NCBI GenBank assembly: GCA_016712565.1
Contig: JADJQU010000011.1
Coordinates: 1-64,000 of the forward strand
From: Planctomycetota bacterium
GTDB lineage: Bacteria; Planctomycetota; UBA1135; GCA-002686595
Direction of reading: 5' to 3'
DNA: 64,000 nucleotides
Part shown: positions 49,955 through 60,195 of the stretch, one piece after another
Position numbering within the stretch: position 1 is the first letter of the stretch
How the letters are laid out: each line of letters begins with the position of its first letter
Translations under genes and position numbers: made by a program
The notes under the pieces: model-generated
Database searches by the model: none
What the model was told of the DNA's origin: nothing
Seen by the model: the letters and a program-made list of their open reading frames with translations, nothing else

Positions 49955-51259
49955 ATGCGCTCACCGACCCTCTCCTTTGTTTCCCGATGGCTCCGGGCCG
50001 GCTCGGCCCTGCTCTTCCTGGCGCTCCTCGCCGGCCCGACGCGCGGCGGCGAGACCCTGTACGCCACGGGAGGCGGCAACCTGAGCGCCATCTACACCCT
50101 CGACACGGCCACCGGGGCCTCCACCCACGTGTGGGACCTGCCGAACATCTACGCCTACGCGGGGGGCCTCGTGTACGACCGGGCCAGCGACTCCTTCTTC
50201 CTGATCGGCTCGACGGTTTCGAATTCCGAGAGCCGTCTCTTCCAGGTGAGCCGCACCACCGGCGTGATCACCGCCTTTCCGCCCATGGGTCCCACGTTGA
50301 ACCTCTCCAGCAGCGCGGGATTGGCGATGCACCCCACCACCGGCGTGCTCTACGCCAGCGGCCGGAACGGCTTCCAGAGTTCAGCGCTGTTCACCATCGA
50401 CAAAAACACCGGCGTTCCGACGCTGATCGGCCAGTGCGGCGGCCAGTGCTGCGTCGCGCCCTTCGGCTTCAACATCAACGGACTGGGATTCAGGAGCGAC
50501 GGCGTCCTGTTCGCCAACGGGTTCGCGCTCACCGACGTGCCCGTCAACGGCGCCTACTCGCAGTTGTTCACGATCGACCTCGGAACCGGACTGGCGACGC
50601 ACGTGGGTCCCCACGGGATCAACGTCGGCCGCCAGCTCGCCTACTCGGACCTGGCCTTCGGCGCCGATGGAACCCTCTACAGCATGGGTTCCACAAGCCC
50701 CTCGACGAACGGGCTGTACACGGTCGATCCCCTGACGGGCGCCGCGAGCGTGATCGGCAACATGACCCACTCGCTGGGCAGCGACGGCGGCTTGACCTTC
50801 GTGCCCGACGGCGTGCCGACCCCCTACTGCACGGCCAAGGTCAACAGCCTGGGCTGCACGCCGGGGATCTCGGGCGCGGGCCTTTCCAGCGCCGGCGCGG
50901 GCTCGGGCTTCGTGATCACCGGCTCCAACGTGATCAACAACAAGCCCGGTCTCCTGCTCTACACGAACGGCGGCAAGGCGGCCGTGCCCTTCGCCGGCGG
51001 GCTGCTCTGCATCGGCACGCCCGTGCGCCGCACGATCGGCCTGACGTCGGGCGGCAACCCTCCGCCGAACGACTGCTCCGGCGTCTACTCGATCGACCTG
51101 AATGCCTTCGCCGTGGGCGCCCTGGGCGGCACGCCGCAGGCGTTCCTCACGCTTCCCGGCACGGTGGTCAACGCCCAGTTCTGGGGGCGCGACTCGGGCT
51201 TCGCCGCCCCGGACAACGCGAGCCTCTCGAACGCCCTGCAGTTCGAAATCGGGATCTGA
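49955..51259 (+). CDS. Secreted beta-propeller-like protein with shared C-terminal Cys domain
   Basis: 434 residues from ATG 49955, signal peptide LRAGSALLFLALLAGPTRGG. Residues 30-285 hold blades of the type LYTVDPLTGAASVIGN and ALFTIDKNTGVPTLIG, a DUF4394-like propeller pattern. Residues 288-434 are the domain beginning YCTAKVNSLGCTPGIS, with Cys also in LLCIGTPVRR and DCSGVYSIDLNAF, almost the same as the ends of the two gene products at 8333-11506. This copy is intact and defines the domain. Role unknown; possibly surface attachment. Confidence 0.8.
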   Translation: MRSPTLSFVSRWLRAGSALLFLALLAGPTRGGETLYATGGGNLSAIYTLDTATGASTHVWDLPNIYAYAGGLVYDRASDSFFLIGSTVSNSESRLFQVSRTTGVITAFPPMGPTLNLSSSAGLAMHPTTGVLYASGRNGFQSSALFTIDKNTGVPTLIGQCGGQCCVAPFGFNINGLGFRSDGVLFANGFALTDVPVNGAYSQLFTIDLGTGLATHVGPHGINVGRQLAYSDLAFGADGTLYSMGSTSPSTNGLYTVDPLTGAASVIGNMTHSLGSDGGLTFVPDGVPTPYCTAKVNSLGCTPGISGAGLSSAGAGSGFVITGSNVINNKPGLLLYTNGGKAAVPFAGGLLCIGTPVRRTIGLTSGGNPPPNDCSGVYSIDLNAFAVGALGGTPQAFLTLPGTVVNAQFWGRDSGFAAPDNASLSNALQFEIGI

Positions 51260-51266
51260 GAACCGG

Positions 51267-51295
51267 GTCGGCGGGCACGGCCAGTGCCCGCCGAC
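51267..51295. terminator. Bidirectional hairpin terminator
   Basis: GTCGGCGGGCAC, five-base loop, GTGCCCGCCGAC: a perfect 12-bp stem 7 nt after the stop of the secreted-protein gene and 13 nt before the stop of the convergent eboB-like gene. It can serve both. No T run. Confidence 0.7.
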
Positions 51296-51307
51296 GCGCC
51301 GCCCGCG

Positions 51308-52225
51308 TCAGTTCGGCACGGCGGCGGGGTTGGCCCCCAGCACCCGCGGCGCCTGGCCGCGCAGCACGGAATTGTCGTTGAACAACTTGGACTGGTCGAT
51401 CACCGGGGTGGCGAGCAGCGCCGCCACGTCGATCTGGCCCGACTGCGCGTAGGCGTCGAGCGCGTTCTGCCAGGTGGCGCGCCGCACCCACTCGGGGTCG
51501 ATGCCCTTCGCCAGCATCAGCGCCGCCGTGCGCGGCACGGACAGGGGATCGGAAACGCCCCAGTCGGCGGAGCTGTCGACGATCAGGCGCTCGGGCCCGT
51601 ACTTGCGCAGGATCTCCACCATGCGCTCGGAGCCCATCTTGGTGAAGGGGTAGATCGTGAACGCGGCCCAGGCGCCGGCGTCGAGCACGTCCTGCACGGT
51701 CTCCTCGTTGTTGTGGTCGATCACGAGCTTCGACATCGGCACGCCGCACTCGCGCGCCACTTCGATCGAGCGCTGGATGCCGCGCTTCTTGTCGCGGTGG
51801 GGCGAGTGCACCATGACCACCATGTCGTGCTTGGCGGCGAAGTCGAGCTGCCACTGGTAGGCCCTCTCCTCGGCCGCCGTGATCTCGTCGTAGCCGATCT
51901 CCCCCACCGCCACCACGCCCTCCTTGAGGGCGAAGCGCGGCACGAGTTCGAGCACGTCCTTGGCCAGGGCCTCGTTGTTGGCTTCCTTGCTGTTGAGCCC
52001 GATGGCGCAGAAGTGCGCGATGCCGAACTGCGAGCAGCGAAAGCGCTCCCAGCCCACGAGGCTGGCGAAGTAGTCGACGAAGCTGCCCAGCGTCGTGCGC
52101 GGCTGCCCCAGCCAGAAGGCCGGCTCCACCACCGCGCGCACGCCGGCGGCGGCCATGCTCTCGAAGTCGTCGGTGGTGCGCGAGGTGCAGTGAATGTGGG
52201 GATCGAAGAAGCGCGCGCTGGACAC
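51308..52225 (-). CDS. eboB: EboB-like TatD-family hydrolase
   Basis: 305 residues from GTG 52225, one base after the eboA stop (TGACGTG), a coupled start; ATG 52261 inside eboA is the alternative. Metal-dependent TIM-barrel hydrolase: FFDPHIHCTSR (HxH), VAVGEIGYDE (Glu), MVVMVHSPHRDK (His), LVIDHNNEETV (His) and LIVDSSADWG (Asp). Pairing with eboA identifies it as the TatD-like member of the ebo cluster. That cluster is linked in cyanobacteria to export of the scytonemin precursor and occurs with terpenoid and other pathways elsewhere. The other ebo genes are not seen here. Confidence 0.8.
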   Translation of the reverse strand: MSSARFFDPHIHCTSRTTDDFESMAAAGVRAVVEPAFWLGQPRTTLGSFVDYFASLVGWERFRCSQFGIAHFCAIGLNSKEANNEALAKDVLELVPRFALKEGVVAVGEIGYDEITAAEERAYQWQLDFAAKHDMVVMVHSPHRDKKRGIQRSIEVARECGVPMSKLVIDHNNEETVQDVLDAGAWAAFTIYPFTKMGSERMVEILRKYGPERLIVDSSADWGVSDPLSVPRTAALMLAKGIDPEWVRRATWQNALDAYAQSGQIDVAALLATPVIDQSKLFNDNSVLRGQAPRVLGANPAAVPN

Positions 52226-52226
52226 G

Positions 52227-53147
52227 TCAAACCACCTTGGGCACGGGGCCGTCGAAGGCACGGAAGGAAAGCTGGGTCACCGCGCCGCGCAGGGCCTCGC
52301 GCAGGGCGGCTTGGACAACGGGATCGCGTTCGCGCTCGGCCTTCTCCGGGAGCCGCGCGCGGGCCTTCGCGGCGGCGTCCAGGCGGCCGAAGGCCAGCGC
52401 GGCACAGGCGCGGCCCGCCTGGGTGCCGGCGCCGAACTCGCGCTCCAGGGCCTGGAGCCCGCGCTCCTGTGCGTGGGGTCCGAGCACCATCCACAGCTGC
52501 GGATTCACGGGGCGGCCCGCGGAGTGACGCTCCAGGGCCAGGTCCAGGGCCATGCGGGCGAGCTCGGCGTCCAGTCGCGCGTCGAGGCCGTGCACGCGCC
52601 ACAGGGGCGCCTCGACAAACAGGGCCTTGATCACGCACTGCCGCCAAGCCACGGCGTCGAACCAGCGCGCCGGGTAGGGCGTGTCGCACACGGTGCTCTC
52701 GAACAGGGCGCGGATGTTCGAGCGCGCTCCCTCGGCCGCCCGGTGTGCGAAGCGCGCCGGATCGGGGAGCAGGGCCAGGCTCTTGTAGAGCGCGCAACCC
52801 TCGCCGAGGTCGGCGTAGGGGAAGGCGCCTTCCAGGGCGCGCTCGAAGCCCGGCAGGGAGGAACGGGCGAGCACCAGGTCCACCCGCGCGGTCTCGCGCA
52901 GATTCCAGCGCTCGGGGTTCCAGCCGGGGAGCGCCGCGGCGGCGGCCGCCGACTCCTCGACCGTGATCGCCAGGGGGAGGGCGGGCACGTGCCGCGAGGA
53001 GAGCGAGATCAGGCCCGCGAAACGGACCTCGTCACAGCCCGCGGCGATTTCCGCCCTGGCCCCGGCCAGAAAATCCCGGCCCGCGGCGGTGAGCCGCCGC
53101 TCCAGGACGCCTTGGATCCAGGCACTGGTGCTCGTCATCCCGGACAT
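52227..53147 (-). CDS. eboA: EboA-domain protein
   Basis: 306 residues. All-helical and Ala-rich, with the EboA-type core: AVAWRQCVIKALFVEAPLWR, VHGLDARLDAELARMALDLA, and ERHSAGRPVNPQLWMVLGP. Function is not biochemically defined; EboA proteins belong to the ebo cluster proposed to move metabolites across the cytoplasmic membrane. It is coupled to eboB downstream. A secreted terpene-cyclase-fold gene lies 109 nt upstream on the same strand, but a functional link is only inferred. Confidence 0.8.
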   Translation of the reverse strand: MSGMTSTSAWIQGVLERRLTAAGRDFLAGARAEIAAGCDEVRFAGLISLSSRHVPALPLAITVEESAAAAAALPGWNPERWNLRETARVDLVLARSSLPGFERALEGAFPYADLGEGCALYKSLALLPDPARFAHRAAEGARSNIRALFESTVCDTPYPARWFDAVAWRQCVIKALFVEAPLWRVHGLDARLDAELARMALDLALERHSAGRPVNPQLWMVLGPHAQERGLQALEREFGAGTQAGRACAALAFGRLDAAAKARARLPEKAERERDPVVQAALREALRGAVTQLSFRAFDGPVPKVV

Positions 53148-53256
53148 TGTGACGCTGCCGCGGCGGTTTGCACCTGCGCGGGGCGGAACCGCGGCACCCC
53201 CGCCCCGCCGGAGGGCGTCGAGGGCCCCGGCGGGGGGCGGCGCTCCCGTCAGCGTT

Positions 53257-54550
53257 CTACTTCTTGGTCGCCGCGGGGGGCTTGACCGTGCCCGGGGCGG
53301 CCTGGGACGGGGCGGGAGCCGGAGCCGGGGCGCCGGTCCCGCTGCGCTCGGGGAGCCCCAGGGCCAGGGCCGCCGAGGCGAAGGCGGTGCCCGCGGTGAC
53401 GCTCCACGATTGGATGTGGAAGTCGCTGGTGGAGCCGTCCTGGCGCAGGGTCTTGGCCAGGTGCGGCCGGAGCTTCGCGTGCCAGCTCTCGCGCTCGGCC
53501 ACCGGCAGCAGGTTGATCGCCTGAGCGCAGTAGTAGTGGCCGAAGAAGTAGAAGTAGCCCGCGTTGGCGTAGTACGCCTCGTGGGGGATCGGCCGCATGC
53601 GCGCCACGTCGAGGAAGCGGTGCTCCTCGAAGAACTGGCCCAGACCTTCGCGGATCTTGTCCAGGGTCACGGATTTCTCGCCGGTGGAAGCCAAGGCCCA
53701 GTTGCAGACCTGGATGCGTCCCAGGCTGCCCTTGACGTTGTTGATGATCTCCCCGCCGTCGATGCGCGGAATCGGATTCAGGTCGTACTCGTAGGCGCCG
53801 TTGGGCAGGGGCGCAGCGGCGCACGTACTCCCGGGCCCGCGTCAGCATGGCCTGGTCCACCTTCCAGCCCAGCGCGCTGCCCTGGGCCAGGGCCGGGATC
53901 ACGCTCGCGGTGGTGAAGCTCGTGGCCCACTTGGGCTTCTGGGTCGGGTAAGGGAAGTCGTAGTAGCCCCAGCCCCCGGTGGGCACCTGCTGGGCCGTCA
54001 AGAAATCCAGCGCCCGCTGGGCACGCGCGTTGATCCGCGGCCGCCACTTCTCGCCCTGGAAGCGCGCGTCGCCCGCGGCCCGCGCCAGCGCCACGGTGGT
54101 GTAGACGCCGGCCCACACCGTGTCGTTGTCCCAGTCGTTGCCGCGCTTGGGGTCGTCGACCGCGAGCATCCAGTCCATGCCCTTCTCCAGGGCCGCGCGC
54201 CGCTCCGGGGTCTCGGGGGCCTCCATCAGGGCCACCAGGCCCAGGCCGTGGGCACCCACCTGCCAGTCCTTCCAGCTGCTGACGGCGTAGCCCGAGTCCA
54301 GGAGACCTTCCATGACCCCGCTGCCCCAGCGGCCGTCGGCCCCCTGGGAGTGGGTCAGGTAGGCCATGGCCCGGTCGAGGATGGCGCGGCCCTCCTCGAC
54401 GTTCATGGACTCCGGCAACGGCTCGAAGTTGCGCACCACGGGGATCTCGGGCTTGGCGGGCTCCTGGCCCAGGGCGCTCGAGGAGAGCGCGCAGAGCGCG
54501 AAGAGCAGCACGGGCGAGCGCGGCGTGGAAGGCAGGTCGGCGCGGTCCAT
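53257..54550 (-). CDS. Secreted terpene-cyclase/prenyltransferase-fold protein, one frameshift
   Basis: About 430 residues from ATG 54550, with a signal peptide (VLLFALCALSSSALGQ). Repeats of the squalene-hopene-cyclase/prenyltransferase alpha-alpha barrel type: AMAYLTHSQGADGRWGSG, ALDFLTAQQVPTGGWGYYDF, and GLGQFFEEHRFLDVARM. No DxDD cyclase motif is seen, and export argues against a cytosolic cyclase. Such exported proteins are frequent in planctomycetes. The frame breaks near 53815 between EYVRRC and LPNGAYEYDLNP, where one base restores it. The tail is Pro/Ala-rich. Confidence 0.7.
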
Positions 54551-54554
54551 GGGT

Positions 54555-55373
54555 TCAGGCTCCCTTGGATTCCCCGCCGGCATCCTCCTCGTCGTCGGGC
54601 CGCTCGGCGTCGGCGAGCTTGTGGCGGGCGCGCAGGAGATCCAGCTCGTTCTGGGACTTGGTCTTGGCCAGCTTGGCCTCGGCGGCCCCCACGGCCTGTT
54701 CGGCCTTGGCCACGGAAAGGCCCAGCTCGCGCGCCTTCATGGGCCAGGCGTGGCTTTGGCGGTCGGCGGCGCGCTTCTGCTCCAGAGCATTCGAGCGCTC
54801 GGCCATTTCCAACTGGAACTTGCCGCGGCGGATCACCAGTTCCTTGGTCATCTTCGCGTACTCGTCGGCCTTGTACATGGCCATCAACTCCTCGAGTTCC
54901 TGCTTCTGCTGCACCGCGTTCTCGGCGCTGCGATCGAGATCGAGCTTCTGATCTTCCTGGTCGAACAGCATTTCCACCTTCTGGAAGTGCTGCAGTTCCG
55001 TGCGGGCGGTCTCCAGCTCCTGGCGCGCGTGCTCCAGACCCTGCTCCGCGTCCACCAGGTCCGCTTGGGCGCCCATCTCGGCGATGGCGAGCTCCATGCG
55101 CGCGTAGGCAATCTCGCGCTCCTTCTTCTCGACCTTGCGCGCCCTGGCCTTGGCTTCGGCCTCGGCCTTCTTGGCCAGGGCCTCCGCGCCCGCGGCGGCC
55201 GCGGCGGCGTCCTTGCCGGCCGCTCCGGCGACCTGGGCGCCCGCAGCAACGTGGGGCTTGCCCGCCTTGTCCGCCGGGCCGTCGTCGCTGCCGGTGCCGA
55301 CCGCGAAGACGCAGGAGCTGGAGATCACGGCAAGGGTCAGGGCCGCCACGGAGGTGCGCAGGAAACTGGACAT
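54555..55373 (-). CDS. Coiled-coil lipoprotein
   Basis: 272 residues from ATG 55373. Signal peptide LRTSVAALTLAVISSSC, probably lipidated at Cys21. An Ala/Gly-rich linker follows, then about 190 residues of Glu/Lys/Ala/Leu-rich heptads (ELETARTELQHFQKVEMLF, QQKQELEELMAMYK) predicted to form a long coiled coil. Acidic C-terminus. It ends 4 nt before the start of the terpene-cyclase-fold gene, so the two are one transcript. Function unknown; perhaps a periplasmic spacer or envelope tether. Confidence 0.75.
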   Translation of the reverse strand: MSSFLRTSVAALTLAVISSSCVFAVGTGSDDGPADKAGKPHVAAGAQVAGAAGKDAAAAAAGAEALAKKAEAEAKARARKVEKKEREIAYARMELAIAEMGAQADLVDAEQGLEHARQELETARTELQHFQKVEMLFDQEDQKLDLDRSAENAVQQKQELEELMAMYKADEYAKMTKELVIRRGKFQLEMAERSNALEQKRAADRQSHAWPMKARELGLSVAKAEQAVGAAEAKLAKTKSQNELDLLRARHKLADAERPDDEEDAGGESKGA

Positions 55374-55581
55374 GGAGGGTGGATTCTGGGACTTGGGAAC
55401 GAGCCGGTCCGACCGGCGACGGGGGCATGATGCATCCCTCGACGGCCGGAAGGGAAGGCCGCCCCCCCGATTTGACCGACTCCTTGCGCGTGCTCCCGCA
55501 CGCCCCGCGCGGGGCGTTCGACAGCCCCACGCGGCCGGAGTTACGCTGCGCGCTTCCTCACCCTGTCTCCAGGACTCCCCC

Positions 55582-57213
<1,632 letters not shown>

Positions 57214-57246
57214 ATCCCCGTCACGCCCCGGCCTCCCGGGGCAAGA

Positions 57247-60069
57247 ATGGGGTCCATGGAGCCCGAATCCCCGTCGCCGCGCGCCGAGGCTGAGGCCTCC
57301 TTTGCCCGCTTCCGGGCCCGGGGCGAGCCGGAGGATCTGGCCCGGGTCTTCGACCTGACCGTGGACGAGCTGCGCCCCGTGGCCCGCAGGCTGGCCCGGG
57401 GCGCTTCCGCGGCGGACGACCTGATCCAGGAGACGTTTCTGGCCGCGATCGAGGGCCGCGAGAGCTACGACCCCGCGCGCCCCCTGATGCCCTGGCTGGT
57501 GGGCATCCTCGTGCGACAGGCCAGCGCCGCGCGACGTCGGGCCCGGCGCGAACCGGACCCGGCACGCCTCGCCGTGCGCGAGTCGGCCGGGGCCGAGGGA
57601 CAGGCCGACGCCCGTGAATTCCAGGCGCTGGTGGCCGAGGCCCTGGCCAGCCTTCCCGCCCGGGACCGCGACGTGCTCGTGCCGCTCCTGTTCGACGGCA
57701 AGCGCGCGGTGCAGATTGCGCGCGAGCTGGGCCGCAAGCCCGACACGGTGCGCATGCGCATCCACCGCGGGCTGGAGCGCCTGCGGCGCCTCCTGCCCTC
57801 CAGCGTGGCGCTGCCCGCCTGGGTCCCCTATTTCGGGAGGCTCGCGAGCGTGCGCGAGACCGTGCTGCGAGCCGCGCGGCAGGCCGCCCGCCCAGCGGGC
57901 CCCCTGCTCGGGCCGGAGGCCGCTCCCCAGGGCGGCCTGGCCGCGGGCAGCGCCGCGGCCTCCGACGCGGCGGGCCTGGGCGTGGCGGGCAGCCTGGGGC
58001 TCGCGGGACTGCTCGCGGGCCTGGGGATCGCCGTCGGGTGGATCGCCTTCCGCGCCCAGGACACCGGGGACCGCGAGCTCGCGACCGCCGCCGGGCAGGT
58101 GTCCCCCAGCGCCGCGACCCGGGAGCAGGCGCCGAATTTCAGGACGGCCGCCGCCGGCCTCGCGGAGCGGGGCGTTGCGAGATCCTCCACGGAAAACGTC
58201 GCCGGCGAGCCGCCCCGCGGAGTTCCCACGGGACAGCAACTCACCGGCAGCCTCGAGGGCCTGTCCACGGAGGAGGCCGCCGCCACCCGGCTCGTCGTGC
58301 GTGGACTTGCTCCGGAACCGCTCGCGCTCGCCCTGGAGGCCGCGCCGGACGGCCTGGGCCGCTTCTCCATCGACGTCGCGGCCTTGCGCGGCGCCGGGGC
58401 CCGCAGGCTTTCGCTGCTGGTGGAGCACCCGCTCCATCTGCCCGTGGAGGCACGCATCGACGTGACGGACGCCGCGACCCTGGACGCGGGCGTGATCGTC
58501 CTGCGGCGCGCCACGGGCGTGACGGGCACGGTCGTGGACCGCTTCGGCACGCCCCAGTCCGGCGCGGCCGTGGGATTGTTCTCCCTGGCGCCGGGCAACC
58601 AGGACGTGCTGCCCATCGAGAGCACCCTCACCGGGCCCGAGGGCACCTTCCGACTGCGGACGGCGCGGCCGGGTCCCCACGCGGTGGTCGCCTGTCGCCC
58701 GGGCTCGGCCCCGGCCGGGCGCCTCTGCGACGTGGGCGCGGAATTGGAAGCGGCGGGCATGCTGCGGCTGGAGCCGGGGCTCACGATTTCCGGACGCGTG
58801 GTCCAGGGAGACGGCCCGGGAGCCGGGCCCGGTGCCGCGGGCGCGATCGTGCGCCTCGAAGCCCAAGCGACGCCGGGGGAGCGGCGGCTGCGACTGGGCG
58901 AGCAGCGCCTCCTGCGCCGCGGCGAGCGCTTCGAAATCGCCACCGCCCTGGCCGCCTGCGACGCCGAGGGGAGATTCGAATTCAACGGCCTCTCCGGCCA
59001 ACCCTACGACCTCGGCGTGGAGCGCGCGGGCGCCTTCGGCGATCCACCGGGGACCGGGACCGTGCTGCCCGGCGACTCGGCCCTGACGCACCCGCAGCAC
59101 ATGGCCCGCGGCGTGCGCGCCCCCACCTTCGACCTCCGGCTGGCTTCCCCATGGGCCCGTCTGGAATTCCAGTGGACCGAGGGCGGCGTCCCCGCCTCCC
59201 CGCGGGAGGGAATCGCGGCCGACGTTTTCATCCCGGGTCGCGGCGCGGTGCGCCTGGTCCCCGACGCCCACGGCCGTGGGCGGTTGCAGGCCGTTCCAGG
59301 CAGCGTGCTGGGGTTCGCCCTTCTGGGCTGCACAGTGAACGGCGAAACCCAGGGCCAGTGGACCGTCCCCGGGTCCGGCCCCGGGTCCGGCCCCGAGTCC
59401 GTCGCCGGAAAGGCCGCGACTCTCCCCGTGACCCCCATCGCTCTCGAGGTGGCCGCGCCAGCGCCCGGGGCCAGCCTGGAACTCTCCTGGAACGGCGCAG
59501 CTCCGCCCGCGGGCGAGTCCCTCGGCGTGGGCTTCTTTCCCGCGACGCGCGGCGGCCAGACGGATAGGCCCGCCGAGCCCCTGTTCACGCGCCGGACCCA
59601 GGTGGATGCCGCGGGCCGCGCGCGGCTGGAGAACCTGCCCGCGGGCAACTGGCGCGTGGTCGTGCGCGGGGGCGGCAGCTTCGAGCGCTCCTTCGGCACC
59701 CTGGTGCCGGCGGAGTTCGACCTCTCGATCGCGCCCGGTGAAGTCCTCCGGCAAAGCCTCCCCACCGTCGAGGGCGCGCGGGTGCGGCTCTGGGTGCGGA
59801 GCTCCACCGGGGCCCATCAAACCGCGCGGGCGCGGCTCTTCGACGCCGCCGGCCGCGAGCATCCCTTGAGTCTGTGCGCCGTGGAGCCCGAGACCCAGAC
59901 CGAGGTCTCCGGCCGCGTGGTGCTGGAACGCTGGAATGAATTCGGCCCCCTGGCCGCGGGAGACTGGCGGCTTGCGCTGGACAGCCTGTGGCACGAGCCC
60001 CTGGAGCTCCAGTTCCGCGTGCAGCCCGGGGAGCTGCGGGAGCTCTCGGCCGAATTTCGGGCCCGCTGA
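57247..60069 (+). CDS. ECF sigma factor fused to a transmembrane segment and a large extracytoplasmic region
   Basis: 940 residues from ATG 57247 (ATG 57256 also possible). Residues 20-190 are an ECF sigma factor: region 2 in ARRLARGASAADDLIQETFL and PLMPWLVGILVRQASAARR; region 4 in SLPARDRDVLVPLLFDGKRAV..IARELGRKPDTVRMRIHRGL. A hydrophobic segment follows near residue 250 (GLAGLLAGLGIAVGWIAF). About 690 residues come after it with repeated carboxypeptidase-regulatory-like beta folds (RATGVTGTVVDRFGTPQSGAAV, LTISGRVVQGD). The chain would keep its sigma domain at the membrane, so release by proteolysis or membrane-bound activity is implied. Intact over its length. Confidence 0.85.
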   Translation: MGSMEPESPSPRAEAEASFARFRARGEPEDLARVFDLTVDELRPVARRLARGASAADDLIQETFLAAIEGRESYDPARPLMPWLVGILVRQASAARRRARREPDPARLAVRESAGAEGQADAREFQALVAEALASLPARDRDVLVPLLFDGKRAVQIARELGRKPDTVRMRIHRGLERLRRLLPSSVALPAWVPYFGRLASVRETVLRAARQAARPAGPLLGPEAAPQGGLAAGSAAASDAAGLGVAGSLGLAGLLAGLGIAVGWIAFRAQDTGDRELATAAGQVSPSAATREQAPNFRTAAAGLAERGVARSSTENVAGEPPRGVPTGQQLTGSLEGLSTEEAAATRLVVRGLAPEPLALALEAAPDGLGRFSIDVAALRGAGARRLSLLVEHPLHLPVEARIDVTDAATLDAGVIVLRRATGVTGTVVDRFGTPQSGAAVGLFSLAPGNQDVLPIESTLTGPEGTFRLRTARPGPHAVVACRPGSAPAGRLCDVGAELEAAGMLRLEPGLTISGRVVQGDGPGAGPGAAGAIVRLEAQATPGERRLRLGEQRLLRRGERFEIATALAACDAEGRFEFNGLSGQPYDLGVERAGAFGDPPGTGTVLPGDSALTHPQHMARGVRAPTFDLRLASPWARLEFQWTEGGVPASPREGIAADVFIPGRGAVRLVPDAHGRGRLQAVPGSVLGFALLGCTVNGETQGQWTVPGSGPGSGPESVAGKAATLPVTPIALEVAAPAPGASLELSWNGAAPPAGESLGVGFFPATRGGQTDRPAEPLFTRRTQVDAAGRARLENLPAGNWRVVVRGGGSFERSFGTLVPAEFDLSIAPGEVLRQSLPTVEGARVRLWVRSSTGAHQTARARLFDAAGREHPLSLCAVEPETQTEVSGRVVLERWNEFGPLAAGDWRLALDSLWHEPLELQFRVQPGELRELSAEFRAR

Positions 60070-60195
60070 CCCTCAAGAGATCCCGTCGCGGAGGCGAGCG
60101 TGGGAGGGCGCCCAGAGCAGCGCGACCCAGCAGCGCGACCCGCGAGCGCCGAGGCGGGCTCGGCCGCCGCAGGGAATTTCTCTAGGCTCTGACCC

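Noticed and set aside
53257..54550. Functional squalene-hopene cyclase making hopanoids next to the ebo genes
   Set aside because: It has a signal peptide and no DxDD catalytic motif, so it is an exported protein of the same fold, not a cytosolic cyclase.
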